From Amyloporia xantha (Eukaryota; Basidiomycota; Agaricomycetes; Polyporales; Adustoporiaceae), in assembly GCA_036971615.1 (NCBI GenBank), contig JAYKKR010000014.1, forward strand, positions 496,001-560,000: 64,000 bases of DNA, read 5' to 3'. The notes beneath the pieces were generated by a model that did no database searches, had not been told where the DNA came from, and saw nothing but the letters and a program-made list of their open reading frames with translations. The position numbers and the translations under genes are program-made. Positions 1 to 11,990 of this stretch are shown here, piece after piece. Within the stretch, counting starts at the first letter, position 1. Every line of letters begins with the position of its first letter.

Positions 1-235
1 GTCACTCATATCATCTATCGCATGTTCAGGATGCACTAATTAAGAGAACACCTGTAGTAACAAAGTATACGGCTGGAAATAGTTCCATGAACAATACTCT
101 CTAGTAGCGACGCTATCACTGTGACTGAGGTATGCTTTTGCCTGTCCAGTCCGTGTCACACTTCACTACATCTATCATCTCGTGAGATTCAACATGTATA
201 GTGACCTCCGCAGGAGTTGGCCGCGACGGCAGATA
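1..235. other. Left edge, no gene recognised
   Basis: No convincing coding segment is seen between the window start and the stop codon of the DUF6534 gene. It is probably 3' flank of that gene. Confidence 0.4.
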
Positions 236-1820
236 CTAAAATGAATAGTGCGAGTCAGACCAACAGAAAGCACGAGCAGAAAGTAGGTTTACCGCTCGCC
301 GCATGCCGCTAGACACGTTTAGGCTTTGATCGGTAGACGAAGAGTCTCCAGGAAAATTACGAGAGTTCAGTGACGATAGCATAGTATTCGTGTATATTCT
401 TGGTAGCACCAGAGATACAGCTACAATGTCGGTGGTGATTGGTAACAGAAGTACCGGCAAAAAGCGTTATAGCACATACCTATATGGAGTGGCTTGGGCT
501 GATTTCGCGTGAACGGAGGGTTTCAAAACTGAGTTGAAGAACTCACCGAGGACAAAAACAAGATGAGGTCAACCAGAGCAACGGTTGCTGTCAGCAAACC
601 TGTACAAAGGTGACTCAGAATCATGATCGCAATCGCTCGCTGGCAGGCCGCAGTGTCATACCATTGGTTACGGTATCTAGAGTATTACAACTGATTAGCG
701 AATGGAAAATGGCAATACACCATGAAGAATAGCTTACGCCGGATGACTTTTTCAACTATCTGGTCAGACTTGCGGAATCCAGACTTCTTCTTTCGCAAAT
801 ACCAGGATAAAACTGCCGTGATGGTAATATCACCCAGTGCTGCAGACAACAGCCATATGGTACCAGCTGCTTTCAACTTAGAAACCTTTGCGAAATCTTT
901 CACTTGGAGAAACTGAACCGCCGAGAGTAAAGCACCAGCTATTAAACACCACTGTCAGAGGAATCCATGAGGACAAGGGCGTAGGGCGAACCAAGGGTCA
1001 CAAGGCCAAAAACACATATCAAAATTGTAAACCACAGATTCTGCGTAATGATTTTGACTCTGCGTGCAAAGAAGAAATGGTTGGCGCAGCCCATGATACC
1101 CTCCAACTCGACCATTAGCTTAAAGTGATATCTGAACGTGGTGATAAACATAGTACATACCAGGATAACAGGATCTAAAAAGAATGTCGGCACATAGGCC
1201 GTTGACGTTAATACTTTTTCCAATCGTGACATATTCGCAGAACTCTCACCTGTAGCGATCACTGCATCCACCGGTTAATAATGAACAAACAATCAGATAG
1301 AAGGCAGCTTTGACCGCAGTACTTACACCAGTTTCCGTCAACGAGAACCCCAGCATTTCCCCAATTCGTCACAAAGAGATAGTACAGCCTGTGTAACCGT
1401 GAGGCGCGAATTGATTAATGTAATGCAAACGCACCACCAGATGGTGAAGATGGTGCTGAGGACATCGCAGACAACAAGGAAGTAGATGAAGAGCTTCATC
1501 CAAAGGGCGTCGCTGAATGGAATAACTTTTTATTGTTGTGCTTCATCTGGGACAAAAAACATCTTCTCACTTGGGATATCGCATGACATAAATGTACAGC
1601 TAGATCGACGTCAGGTCATTCACCAGCTATTATGGTGATTTATATGCTTACCTGGGCAATGACAACTCCAAGAAGCATGGTGCCCAAAAACGATGCTGTA
1701 GAGTCAGGGATGCATTTCAATGACTTGTCCGAGCGACGGGGAGATTACCGACCTGCAAATATGGCACCGAAGTTCTCTTGGACATTCTTGGCAACCTCAC
1801 CTACAGTCTACTGAAGCCAT
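236..1820 (-). CDS. DUF6534-type multi-pass membrane protein
   Basis: This is a multi-exon gene of a basidiomycete-expanded integral membrane family of unknown function. Several family landmarks read in order on the minus strand. An N-terminal segment FLGTMLLGVVIAQ ends at a GTAAGC donor near 1655. A membrane segment FLVVCDVLSTIFTIWW lies near 1440-1500. A block with FFFARRVKIITQN and a hydrophobic stretch is at 942-1271. The family signature LSWYLRKKKSGFRKSD is at about 770-850. The C-terminal VLPRIYTNTMLSSLNSR lies at 236-460. The start ATG at 1818-1820 is a best guess, and the first two introns were not resolved cleanly. It points away from the acyltransferase at 2.6 kb. A related locus lies at 28.5-30.6 kb. 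No role can be given beyond membrane location. Confidence 0.7.
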
Positions 1821-2554
1821 GCCGGCGGATTTTAGCACGGACAGAGTTAGGAAGTCAAGAGAAGATTTTGTTTTTGGATTTATATAAAGCACATCCAGCA
1901 CGCCTATAATAAATGTGAGACTTCAGACAGAATATAAGAGAGCATTGGACGGAACACTGCCTTCGTTTACCAGAAGTGACGATGAAACAACTCACCATCA
2001 TGGCACGTACTGCCGTCCGGGGACTTGTAAGCGTTAGCAACAATCTACGGGATCAGCTAATACGGTTTCCAAAATCGACGCCCATGTATCCCACGCAGGA
2101 TCCGAAAGACCGGTGCACGGACCCAGAGAATGGAGCAGCGAGAGGCAGTGGAGAGATAACTAAATAAGAGTATAAGGGTCGTAGATAGGCGTTAGATGGG
2201 GCCCTAAAGTCACGCCGCCGTCGACTCGGACGTGTTCAACGCCACTGTTTGTATCAGGTACCCTGAAAGATTTCATCTAATTTGACAGAAGCCTGTTGCG
2301 CGTGGAAAAAAGTCCGCGGTAAATTAGGAATGTGCGAGAACAGATTCTGATACTAACGAAGTTGGACCACTGACACTGTCTTCGAAGATCGCCGTTAGCA
2401 GTATGGTCTCAAGATTTAACGAGTGGTATGAACCATATGTAGCAGAATGAGACGCGCTATAAGAGAGGCAATCGTCAAATGAATCCAGGCAGACTTACGA
2501 TTGTGAAGCTCACAGTGCTCATTCTCTTGCTCTCCGATTCCAAATCCCAGCAAC
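1821..2554. promoter_or_regulatory. Divergent intergenic region
   Basis: This 0.7-kb stretch separates the minus-strand DUF6534 gene from the plus-strand acyltransferase, so it should hold both promoters. No clear TATA box or other motif stands out. The small open frames here show no family resemblance. Confidence 0.4.
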
Positions 2555-4369
2555 ATGTCTGAAGAATTTGTTTTCAAATCGACCGATGGAGGCAAGACAT
2601 ACACCCGAAAGCTTTGCGGTCTTGAAGCCGTCGCCTGCTCCTATGCGTGAGTTTCAATTCAGTCTCACTAGAACGTCCACACTGACACATGGAAAGCGAG
2701 GGTGATGTTTTCTTTTACCACGGTCTATGCACCATACAACTACCGTCGCCGTTGACACCTGAGGAGTTACGGGAGCATATTCTCGTATCTTGGATTCGCC
2801 TCCGGCATCTAGCTCCATCTGTTGCTCTGGAAACAGGTCGTTTGTCAGGCGGATCCTGGACCTATACCTATACAGTGCCAGAAACGCATGCAGCTGTACG
2901 AGGATGGGCCGAGAGAACAGTCGTTCTAACTACGGAGGAAGAATCGATTGTCACGAGACAAATCACGCTTGCCACGCGAATCTGGCGCCCATCATCTGGG
3001 AAGCCAGCGATGGAGTTGCATATAGCACCAGAGTGCATGAAGGACGGTAGATGGGTTATTGGGTGAGCACCTTCTCGTTTTAATCTATAGGCGGTTAAGT
3101 GGCATCGAAATGAGTATGCACTGACCATTAACAAATCAGCATTCATGGCCCTCATGCTAATTGCGATGGGCGCATTGCGATGGTCCTTATTGCGAAGCTT
3201 CTTGACTATCTTCGGGAAGGGTTGGCCCATGCCAGTAGCGATAGCACTTCGGTACTTATCTGGGGTGAAGAAACTACCCGTCTCGCTGCTTCAGCACCTG
3301 TTCTCACTGGCAAGTTCGACGATTTGATGACTTCCTTGCCAAAAATGGAAGGTGGACCACCTGCACCTCCGCCAGGTTTTGTGAGTGAATTATTATATTG
3401 ATAGCTATTAAGTTAGAGAAATCTGACAATTATTTTAGATTCCCTTCCTCCCTCCTCCGGTGGAGAATAACACAGGGAAGGGAGTGTCTATTTCTCAGAG
3501 GATTGTCTTTGACGTTGACAAGATGGCTAAGCTCAAGACTTTGTGCAAGTCCCACAGTGTTACTGTCACTCAGTTTGTTGATTCAGTGCTGGCTGTGTCC
3601 CATGTTGAAGCTGCTTTGGGCACTGCAAAAATATTGAGCAAGCAGCGGTTGGATATGGTTGTGGATCTCTATGAGAAGGCAACAAATTGGCTGGTACCCT
3701 TGACTATGAAGGATCAGGTAATTAAATATTTAATTAATATTGGGACCTGCAAATTTTGATGTTAGCCTTCTAGCGCCCTTTCTTACCTGGATACACATCT
3801 CTCTCCCCTCCCAATGGCACAGTGTTGTTTGCTGTTGATGCATTTAGTCTTGCTTTGGATATGGCCAAAATCAGAAAGGCACTTGCATTTGATGGTGAAA
3901 ACTGTATACGAGACAGTGGTCTATTCTGGACTGAAGTTGTGGGCAATTATCTTGATGTTATAAAAGGGATAAAGGTCAGACATTATTTCTTATCCTTCTT
4001 ATTGCATGACTTATATCTTTTGTCTAGTTTGGTCATGAAGAATATGTAACTCGCCAAGCAGCTTTTCAAGCATCACTAGCTGGATTTGATGTTCAGAACA
4101 TGAAGATAGCTGCATTTGCTAGTTCATCCATAGGAGATTTTGACCAACTAGGATATTTCAGAGGCCTGATGCCTTCCAGTGGTGCATTGGCTGTAACAGA
4201 AGTTTTACATGCTGTATCAGGAAATATCCCTATCATGGTTGGAATGTATTGGCAGCATGACAACAAGTTCACAGTGTATTTTCATAGTGGTGTTTCATAT
4301 TACACTGAGAGAGATATGGACATTTTAGCCAGTGCTTTCACAGAATGGATCAACCTTCTTTTATCCTGA
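2555..4369 (+). CDS. Acyl-CoA-dependent acyltransferase (condensation/alcohol acetyltransferase fold)
   Basis: Probably transfers an acyl group from a CoA thioester to an alcohol or amine of a secondary metabolite; substrate unknown. Six exons splice in phase with GT..AG introns: 2555-2646, 2697-3062, 3140-3380, 3439-3717, 3774-3974 and 4028-4369, giving 506 aa. The acyltransferase signature HxxxDG is present as HANCDG at the start of exon 3 (about residue 157). The late exons follow the fold's usual pattern (SPPNGTVLFAVDAF, then GALAVTEVLHAVSGNIP and a hydrophobic C-terminal helix). Start chosen: MSEEFVFKSTDGG, the first ATG that splices in frame. It converges on the methyltransferase-like gene at 5.2 kb. 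A second member of the same broad family lies at 41.9-54.8 kb, split by a transposon. Exons 4-6 and the 3' flank are more AT-rich than the 5' part. The exact substrate class cannot be told. Confidence 0.85.
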
Positions 4370-5191
4370 ATCTTTATCTTGTGTATATCTGCATATATAT
4401 TGGTCCATACTCCATGTCAGTTGGTTGAGGCTTCTTGTTACCTTTACATCAAGTTAGCTCTTCTCATACTTTCAAGTATAAATGTGTGATTTATTTTGCT
4501 TGCTATGATCAGTAACAATGAGATACTCAATGCTAGCTATCAAACACTGAATGTGGCTTTTAATAGTGCTGGTATACAATTAATAAAAGGTTTGAAAAAA
4601 TAGTCAACCCAACTCATCACTGTTATACAATCAGAGATTGTGAAAAAATTGATACAATTTTTGAATGCATATACCTTCACCTCAGGTTGAGGAGCCTTGC
4701 TTTATGGTTAACTTATATACAACATCTCTCCCTCAATTTATGGTATTGTGTTAATAAAATGTGTTGACTACCAATTTGGTATTTTCAACTAAGATATTTT
4801 GGCACAGAATATTGAAAGTTACATCTAGTGGAAATGATTTGAAGAAAGGTATTGCATTATGGTAAATGTGTTGAGTTAATTTATTTTCAGAGATATAGGC
4901 TCTGAAACCATTGAATGTGGCTGCCAATATTCAGGGTCAGAATACTCTAACACATCTTAGCAGTATCATGCCACTAAAAATGAAATTAGATTTTAATGCC
5001 TTCACTATATTCACAATAATACTGAACTGTTACAATTACTCTTCAATTATATCTCAGGCTTTTTTCAGAAACTACATGGTATAAAATGCATTTGAAGCTG
5101 TAGATAGACAAGCTGTAAACAGAGCACAGCTTATAAATGACATTTGATACCACTAGCAAATCAATATATACCCAAAAAATAAATGAGAACA
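4370..5191. other. AT-rich convergent intergenic region
   Basis: AT-rich sequence between two convergent genes. It should hold the 3' UTRs and polyadenylation sites of both. AATAAA-like strings occur (for example near 4581 and 4755). No gene or repeat is recognised. Confidence 0.4.
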
Positions 5192-5998
5192 TCAGTAAAC
5201 ATATGGAATCATCTTGTATGGAACCTTCTTTGCCCATTCCTCCCACTGCTCTCCAAATTGATTCTTCAACAACATATCCTCAAATGATGTACGAGCCATA
5301 ATGCTTAGAGTCCCATACATGATGAGTGCTACATATGACCATATGGCAGCCTTTCCTGCAAAGGTGTCTAGTACCTGGCACTCCCTCAACCAAGAGCCAG
5401 AGCTCAAATAGGAGATGCCAACGCCGACACTGCAGATAATCGCACTTGTATAGCTAGGGTGGCGGACATAAGAATATGGCCCTTGAGTGATAAGCTGGTG
5501 GTCGTCCTGTATGGTGACTTCATATGTGAAGAATTGACCAAGTGTGCGATAGCATTGATAGCGTATGAAGCCTCCGGTGGCTGCAAGGCCACAACCGATG
5601 AGAAACATCGGAGAGAAATCTATCTTGCCAGCAAGAGATGCAGCACCACAGATGAGCGAGTCGAGTATCTTCTGTGAGAATGGATGGGTTGGATACTGCC
5701 GCGCCAATATGACAGCAATTTCTAAGATCCCTCCTGAACAGAGGAGATACTAGCAAATATTGCTCTGTTATCAAAAAGCATACAAGCTCATTGAAAAGTT
5801 ACTCACCTTAAAGCTTGCAGAACTGACTCTCACGGTTGACGAGAAAATGCGCTCGAAAATGCTGGCATGCTTGGGGCGCTTAGCCAGCGTCACCTTCGGC
5901 TGAGGCAGAGTCAAATTAGCGTAGGTGCTCAACACACCAACACAGAGGAATGGGACTTTGAAAAGTGACATGAAAGAGTAAATAGGCAATATCTGCAA
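5192..5998 (-). CDS. Isoprenylcysteine carboxyl methyltransferase (ICMT)-like membrane methyltransferase
   Basis: Members of this family are multi-pass membrane enzymes that methylate the carboxyl group of a terminal prenylcysteine using S-adenosylmethionine. Two exons join in phase: 5998-5807 and 5749-5192, giving 249 aa, the usual length. The conserved C-terminal half is clear: GPYSYVRHPSYT followed by a hydrophobic segment, then R..FEDMLLKNQFGEQWEEW and KVPYKMIPYVY at the very end. The N-terminal exon is hydrophobic (SLFKVPFLCVGVLSTYANL). The first ATG (5998) was used; a second at 5971 is possible. Basidiomycetes often carry several ICMT paralogues, so this need not be the housekeeping copy. 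Confidence 0.85.
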
Positions 5999-6629
5999 TT
6001 TGAGACACCTCAGTACAGGCCAGAGATCATCTTATGTATCTGAAGACACCCACACATTTCAAAGATGCAGAAAATAAAGGGGTCCAAACTGTAAGAGTCT
6101 CAGAAGTCCACCAATTCAGTTACAGTCAAATGAAAGATTGATGGTAAGGGTCTACAGTAGTGGGAAATCTGTCAGCACCATGGAAGAATCAGACCACAAA
6201 GAGCCCAGCAGAAGGAAATGACAGCTAAATCAGGAGTGAAGGCATGCACAGCCATTGAACATTGTTGATATTCCTGATAATCACAACATGAATCATTATT
6301 GATAAATGGTCTACTCACACCATACCTGACACAATATCAATATAAATTAGACATGATAGATACATTCTGCTCCTATATATAATTTGAGCAGGTGACAGAT
6401 TTGTAAACAGCAGATAGGCATCAAAGTGAGGTGTCACATAAGCACTGCCACATGAGAACATGCTGATCACAGAAGCTGTGGCATTCAGCGTCTTCCATGA
6501 TGCTCAGCAGACCATAGCCTTGGTCACACGGGCACATCACCAGCTGCACATTGCCACAGCAGGAGACATGCACAATCTACACTTAGGCACAAGCATGCAT
6601 AGATAAATTCTCTGTCAATAATTAGGCAC
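5999..6629. other. Intergenic, nothing recognised
   Basis: No coding segment or known repeat is seen between the methyltransferase gene and the first retroelement-related repeat. Confidence 0.35.
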
Positions 6630-7210
6630 TCAGCATGTTCTGAGTGGCAGTTGCATACAAGACACTATCTGTTTTGTAAAAGAATATATGGTGGCTCACC
6701 ACAACTAATTCCCTACCCAGCAGCCCTGGCAAGCAGTGAGCTTGGTCATACTGAGTTGGGCACAGCGAGAGTACTGAGGAGACTGCTGTAGACGTGGGAA
6801 GCAAAAGACAAAGAGAGAAAATGAAGCAAGAAAGAGAATAATAAGCTCCACCTCTGCCCCAAGAACAGCACCAAGGCAAGTAGCTTTTACTCTGAACATC
6901 ACCATCAGCAAAAGTGCAGACTGTAGATAATCATAGATAATGTAGTTGTAACCGTAGATAAACCCAGGCAACCTATTGAAAACCTATATAATCACATGTA
7001 AAGCTTAACGGAGGTTGCCGGCAATCTGCACTTGGATTGGACAGACGTGTTTGTCCAGGGTCTATGCGACGACGACACGTGACACACGCGACTCCTGACG
7101 CGACGCGCTTTGAGCACGGTCAAAGCCTCGCGTCGCTTGGACGTATAGCAAAGCGCGGTCGCTCGCGCTTTGCTCTCGAAATTCTCATTGTCCTGGCAGG
7201 ACCAGTTTGG

Positions 7211-7332
7211 TATATATAGAGCTCCCTCTTTCTTGTTTCTCCCCATCTTCTGTTTCTCACTTTCGTACTCGATAGGTATCTACATATCTCGTATCCCTCA
7301 TCTTCTGTTTCTCACTTTCATACTCGATAGTC
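7211..7332 (+). promoter_or_regulatory. TATA-like box and 55-bp tandem duplication upstream of the retroelement gag
   Basis: TATATATAGA at 7211-7220 is followed by a 55-bp period duplication. The string catcttctgtttctcact starts at 7244 and again at 7299, each copy ending in a tactcgatag motif. Position upstream of the gag ORF suggests the retroelement promoter and leader. Confidence 0.45.
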
Positions 7333-7482
7333 TTCCCGACTTCGAGTACTTATTTTTCATCAGGAATTCCACCACGCTCGCGACCTCTCCCTGCTCGCGG
7401 ACCCAACGGTCGATTCCTGAAGCCTTCTGATCTCACTCCTGTGGTCCCCGAAACTCCCGCCTCCACAGAAACAATCCCAAAC

Positions 7483-8475
7483 ATGCCTGGTCCCGCAGAC
7501 GCGTCTGGCAGTGGTACGGTACTAGCACCCGATCTCGGAGCTACCCCGCCAATCCCGGCTACCCCTGCCACCCCTGCCGCTCCTGCTGCCCCGGTTGCCC
7601 CTGCCGCCCCCGCTGCACCTGCGGCTGCCTCTGGTAGTGTCCCAGTGACTCTCTCCATGGAGCAGCTTGCGGGACTTCTTACGCTACTCCGCCCAGCTGC
7701 AGCGGACGTGGCCTCGGCGGGAGGAACAGCTCCCTCTCAAGTAACCGCGGCATCGTTTCCAGCCTTCTCTATGGCCGCCGGCAGTCAGGTTACACCTGGT
7801 ATGTCCCTCCTTGATTTATTCCCATCCGTCAAGGCAGGCGTGCTGTTAGATATTGCACGCCATGATTTCGAGCCCAGCGACCTTTATAAGTTGGATTCCA
7901 AGTACCGAGACAAGGCCGAGCGTTCCGTGCTCGACCTCTCCGGCAGCACGCTCACAGTACGCAGTACGACAACGAAGGATTACCCATCCTTCCACTCCTT
8001 ATTCCTTCCTCTAACGGTATATTTCCGCATCCTTACGGCGTTCGCGGCCTCTAGCAGCAATGGCTCTTTTACCTATCAGGTTAGTACCGGCGCGATGGAA
8101 TACCTCTCGCAACTGGAGGTTTTCCACGAAGACTACCAATGGTCTGCAGTACTATCCTATCACATGGAGTTCCATCACCGCCGCTTACGGGAAATGGCGC
8201 GTGGTGAGTACGCTGGCTGGTCGACGATCGATGCCACTCTCCAGGTTAAACACCTTGTCGGACGTGAACGTACGCGCATCAATGCATCTCCCCGTAATGG
8301 CGCACAGAAGGCCACTGCTCCCTCGACAACTCGTGACAACTCAAATGAGGTCTGTCAACTATTCAACAAAGGGGTCTGCTCTTCTCCATGCCGGTACCGA
8401 CGAGTTCACAAATGCTCAACGGCTGGTTGCGGTGCCACGGATCATGGGGCGCACTCCTGTCCAAAATCCACTTGA
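7483..8475 (+). CDS. Gag-like protein of the Ngaro/DIRS element
   Basis: The 330-aa open frame has a Pro/Ala-rich N-terminal third (runs of PA-TPA type repeats, residues about 20-60). A central region (LLDLFPSVKAGVLLDIARHD) follows. The C-terminus is a Cys/His cluster beginning VCQLFNKGVCSSPC and ending GATDHGAHSCPKST, a zinc-knuckle-like nucleic-acid-binding motif usual for DIRS/Ngaro Gag proteins. The ATG at 7483 is the first in frame; the frame stays open upstream to 7441. It would form the particle or RNA-binding component of the retroelement. Confidence 0.7.
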   Translation: MPGPADASGSGTVLAPDLGATPPIPATPATPAAPAAPVAPAAPAAPAAASGSVPVTLSMEQLAGLLTLLRPAAADVASAGGTAPSQVTAASFPAFSMAAGSQVTPGMSLLDLFPSVKAGVLLDIARHDFEPSDLYKLDSKYRDKAERSVLDLSGSTLTVRSTTTKDYPSFHSLFLPLTVYFRILTAFAASSSNGSFTYQVSTGAMEYLSQLEVFHEDYQWSAVLSYHMEFHHRRLREMARGEYAGWSTIDATLQVKHLVGRERTRINASPRNGAQKATAPSTTRDNSNEVCQLFNKGVCSSPCRYRRVHKCSTAGCGATDHGAHSCPKST

Positions 8476-8743
8476 AGGGCTGGCAGGACGGGTGGTGCAC
8501 CTGTCTCTGCCGCCGCTCGTTCTTGCCACCCTCTGGACGAGTCACCCCGGTCCCCCAATGTCTTGGCTTCTCTCGCCTCGATACCGATACTTCTCTAATA
8601 GCCTGTCCCGTTGACAGCCCTCCGAGTTGTCCCGTTGACACTTCTACAGTTCCCATTGAACTCTCGCCGTTCTCGCTGTTGCCGCATGCTGCGCTCTTCC
8701 CACCCGGGCCCCCGCCACCTCCACGTCCTAACACCGACCCGCG

Positions 8744-10806
8744 GTGCAACACCGTCATGCACACCTCCCCGCCAAGGGTCCACGTGTCGCCTCAACGCTG
8801 CAGCACGATGCTTGGGAGTACTACTTATCAGATTATCCAGACCGCATTTTTGTATCTTCCCTTCTGCATATAATCGATTATGGTGCCTCCATTGGGTTCA
8901 TCGGCCCCGAGCATGACCAACACTGCCGCAATCTGAAAACCGCCATCGAGAACCCTGCCGTGATTGATGCTGACATTGCCTCGCTCCTCGCTCACCAGCG
9001 CATGCATGGCCCCTTCCCCAGCCCACCTCTTCCCGCTTTTCGCTGTTCCCCCTTGGGACAGTCTCTCGCAAGCGCAAGCCTGGCAAGCTCCGCGTTATCA
9101 ATCACCTCTCTTGGCCTGATACGGTGTCTGTCAACGATGGCATACCCGATTCGGAAGCCCATATCTCCTACGAATCTTTTGAGCAGGCGGTTGCGGAGCT
9201 GTCCCGGCTCGGGCGTGGCACCCTCCTTGCCAAACTCGATCTTAAGGATGCTTTCCGTCACATCCCCGTTCGCACGCAGGACTGGCACCTCCTCGGCTGC
9301 CAGTGGCAAAATTCATTCTACTACTACATCATTCTCGTCTTCGGGCTGAAGACCGCACCTTACATCTTCAACCTATTTTCAGAAGCCTTGCACTGGATCA
9401 TCCAACGCCACATCCCAGCTTCTCTTCGTCACTACCTCGACGACTTTCTTTCCCTATTCCGGCCTGGCACATCTGCATCCTACGCCAATGCCGCCATCGA
9501 CTGGATCATGGGTCTCGGCGATCTGCTTGGCTTGCATTTCCAGCACGAGAAGACCACGCGCCCCTGTACCGTACTGGAGTTTCTCGGTCTGGAGCTTGAC
9601 TCCGAGGCGATGGAAGCCCGGCTCCCCCTGGACAAGCTCGCTTACCTGCGGGAATTGCTTGCTGATTGGTCTTCGAAAGCTCGCTGCACGCTGCGTGAGC
9701 TCCAGGAGCTTGTTGGCTTCCTTCAATTTGTTTCCCAGGTCATCCCTCATTCCCGTGCCTTCATCCGTCGCCTGATTGATTTCTCGACCACTTTCCGCAG
9801 CTCCTACGCTGTCCGCTTCATCCCCGCGTATGCTCGTGCTGATCTACTCTGGTGGCGCACGTTTGTGCCTGCTTGGAATGGCATCCGCCTTCTTCACCCA
9901 TCACGACCTGCCGTTCACATTCATACCGATGCCAGCGGTACCAAGGGTATTGGTGGTGTATATGGGAATCTGTGGTTCGCTTCCCGTGTTCCCCGTCGCT
10001 TCCGGGGTACTCGGCGTGACATCCAGTTCAAGGAGCTCTATGCCGTTATTCAGGCCGTCCTTCGATGGGGCCATCAGTGGGCAGGTTGCCATATCGTGTT
10101 TCATATTGACAATGAAGTCATCGTAAATGCCGTCACTACCGAGCGAAACCGTTCCCGCCATACCATGACATTGCTGCGTCTCCTCCTAATGCTCGCTGCC
10201 TGCCTTGACTTCTCGTTTTCCGCATCGTGGCTTCCTTCTAAAGCTAACGCGCTCGCTGACGCTGCCTCTCGTTTTCAGTACTCCCACCTGTTCGAACTGG
10301 CACCGTACCTGGATCGCAAGCCTTGCTCACCAATCCCCCATCTTACTGGTTTGAAACGCACTCTCACTACTCACGACAAGTCGCATTCTACCTCTGGCAC
10401 AGGCTCGCATCCAGCACTCGCAAAACGTACTCCACAGGTCAAAAATCTTTCCTTGACTTCCTACACCTCCATCCCGCCTATCTTGCCCCCGACGGCTCCT
10501 TCTTACCCACATCGCAGCGCGCCATCATGGAATGGATCGCCTCCCTTGGTGGGCGCTCTCTGCAACCCAAAACCATTAAATCCTACCTCTGCGCCGTTCG
10601 TTCCCTGCACGTCGACGCCGACCTTCCGTTCGCCGTCTGTGAGGCACCGGTCGTGCAGCGCCTCATCCGGGGCATCAAGCGCTACCATGGGGAGCGCGAA
10701 CGTAACCCCAAACTCCCGATCACCATCGACGTCCTCCGACGGCTGTGTGCCGCCCTCCCGGCTTCACCTGTTTCGGTCTGGGATGCATCTTTCTATGCAG
10801 CTATAA
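8744..10806 (+). pseudogene. Reverse transcriptase-RNase H of the Ngaro/DIRS element (frameshifted)
   Basis: RT motifs are clear: KLRVINHLSWPD, then LLAKLDLKDAFRHIPV with the first catalytic Asp, FGLKTAPYIFN, and the active-site box YLDDF at about 9,435. RNase H follows with HIHTDASGTKGIGG, FKELYAV and HIDNE, closing at ANALADAASR near 10,265. Upstream coding (ending GPFPSPPLPAFRCSPLG) is in a different frame from the RT block, with the switch at a C-run around 9,045-9,055. The protein is therefore broken by one base. After about 10,310 the frame continues without recognisable domains because the recombinase takes over in another frame. Confidence 0.8.
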
Positions 10807-11404
10807 CCACGGCCTTTGCCGGCTTCCTTCGCTGCGGCGAGTTTACAGTTGATCGTGCCTCCTCCTTTACTCCTGCCACTAATCTTACTCGTGGTGCTGT
10901 TCAGTTTTTACCTTCAATGGATCTTCCCTCTCACGTTCTTCTATCCCTGCCTTCCTCGAAAACCGACCCTTTTCGCAAGGGTGTTTCCATCGTTATAGCT
11001 GCCGCGCCAACCGCCTCTACCTGTGCTGTCTCAGCGCTGCGCCACCTGTTCACGGTTGACCCTCAGCCGCCAAATGCTCCTCTATTCCCCGATGGCTTTG
11101 GTGCAGCCATGACTCGGGCTGGCTTCCTGTCTCGCCTCAAAGCTCTCGTTGGGACCATTGGCCTTGATGACTCCAAGTTCTCGGGCACAGCTTTCGCCGC
11201 GGGGCTGCAACTTCTGCTGCCACCGTCGGCTACTCTGACTACGAGATTCAGCAGCTTGGACGATGGCGCAGCGATGCTTACCGTCTCTACATCGACGTCC
11301 CTCGCGACCGTATGCTCCACCTCTCCTCTCGACTCCACTGGGCCGATCCTCACACTCAGCCTTTCGTGCCTCCGGCCCTTCCCTTCGTTCCCATCATAGC
11401 TTGA
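10323..11404 (+). pseudogene. Tyrosine recombinase of the Ngaro/DIRS element (frameshifted)
   Basis: A phage-integrase-type recombinase that would insert the circular cDNA. An N-terminal SAM-like domain is visible (SSTRKTYSTGQKSFLDF, LQPKTIKSYLCAVRSLH). The catalytic-domain Arg lies in FAGFLRCGEFT. The second box (GHSFRRG, the HxxR motif), followed by QLGRWRSDAYRLYID with the nucleophilic Tyr, is read only after a one-base shift near 11,178, where a G appears to be missing. The shifted frame stops at 11,402-11,404. All catalytic residues are otherwise present, so the break is recent or an assembly error. Confidence 0.8.
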
Positions 11405-11551
11405 GCTCGGCCCGGCGGCCCCATTCCGGGGTGCCCGTCACACCCCCGGAACGGTCCCAGGTCGCGCAAGAGAGTGGCGGCGACACGAAATATCATTTCG
11501 TTAGCCCATTCACGAAGGAGGGTCATAGATTTGCTGATGACCTGACAAGAA

Positions 11552-11990
11552 GCCAAAATGGCATGTGTCACCATCGGTCAGGAGTGTACAGGCTTCAAGC
11601 TTTACGGTGGATGCCACAATGAGGAGTCCAGAGAAAAAGAGTAATAAAGAAATGAAGCAAGCCCCCAACCACCTTGAGAACAGCACCAAGGCAAGTAGCT
11701 TCCATCCCGACTGTCAAGTGTGCGCATCACCCGGCAAGAAGCCAAAATGGCACGCATCACCGTCGGTCAGGAGTGTATAAGCTCCAAGCTTTGTGGTAGC
11801 CATCACAAGAGGGGGTCCAGCAAAGAAAGCAATAAAAAGACTCCTCCACCTCAAGGACAGTACCAAGGCGAGTAGCTTACGCTCTGACTGTCAAGTGCGC
11901 GCATCACCCGACGAGGAGCCAAAATGGCACGCGGCACCGTCGGTCAGGAGTGTACAAGCTCCAAGCTTTGCGGTGACCGTCGCGAGAGTA
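11552..11990 (+). repeat. Near-tandem repeat at the retroelement 3' end
   Basis: The string gccaaaatggca followed by a conserved block ending aagcttt occurs at 11,552, 11,741 and 11,918, spaced 189 and 177 bp. The intervening sequence (accaaggcaagtagctt and ctgtcaagtg) is also repeated. Part matches the 5' flank at 6,830-6,890. This is consistent with the split direct repeats of Ngaro-type elements. Confidence 0.7.
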
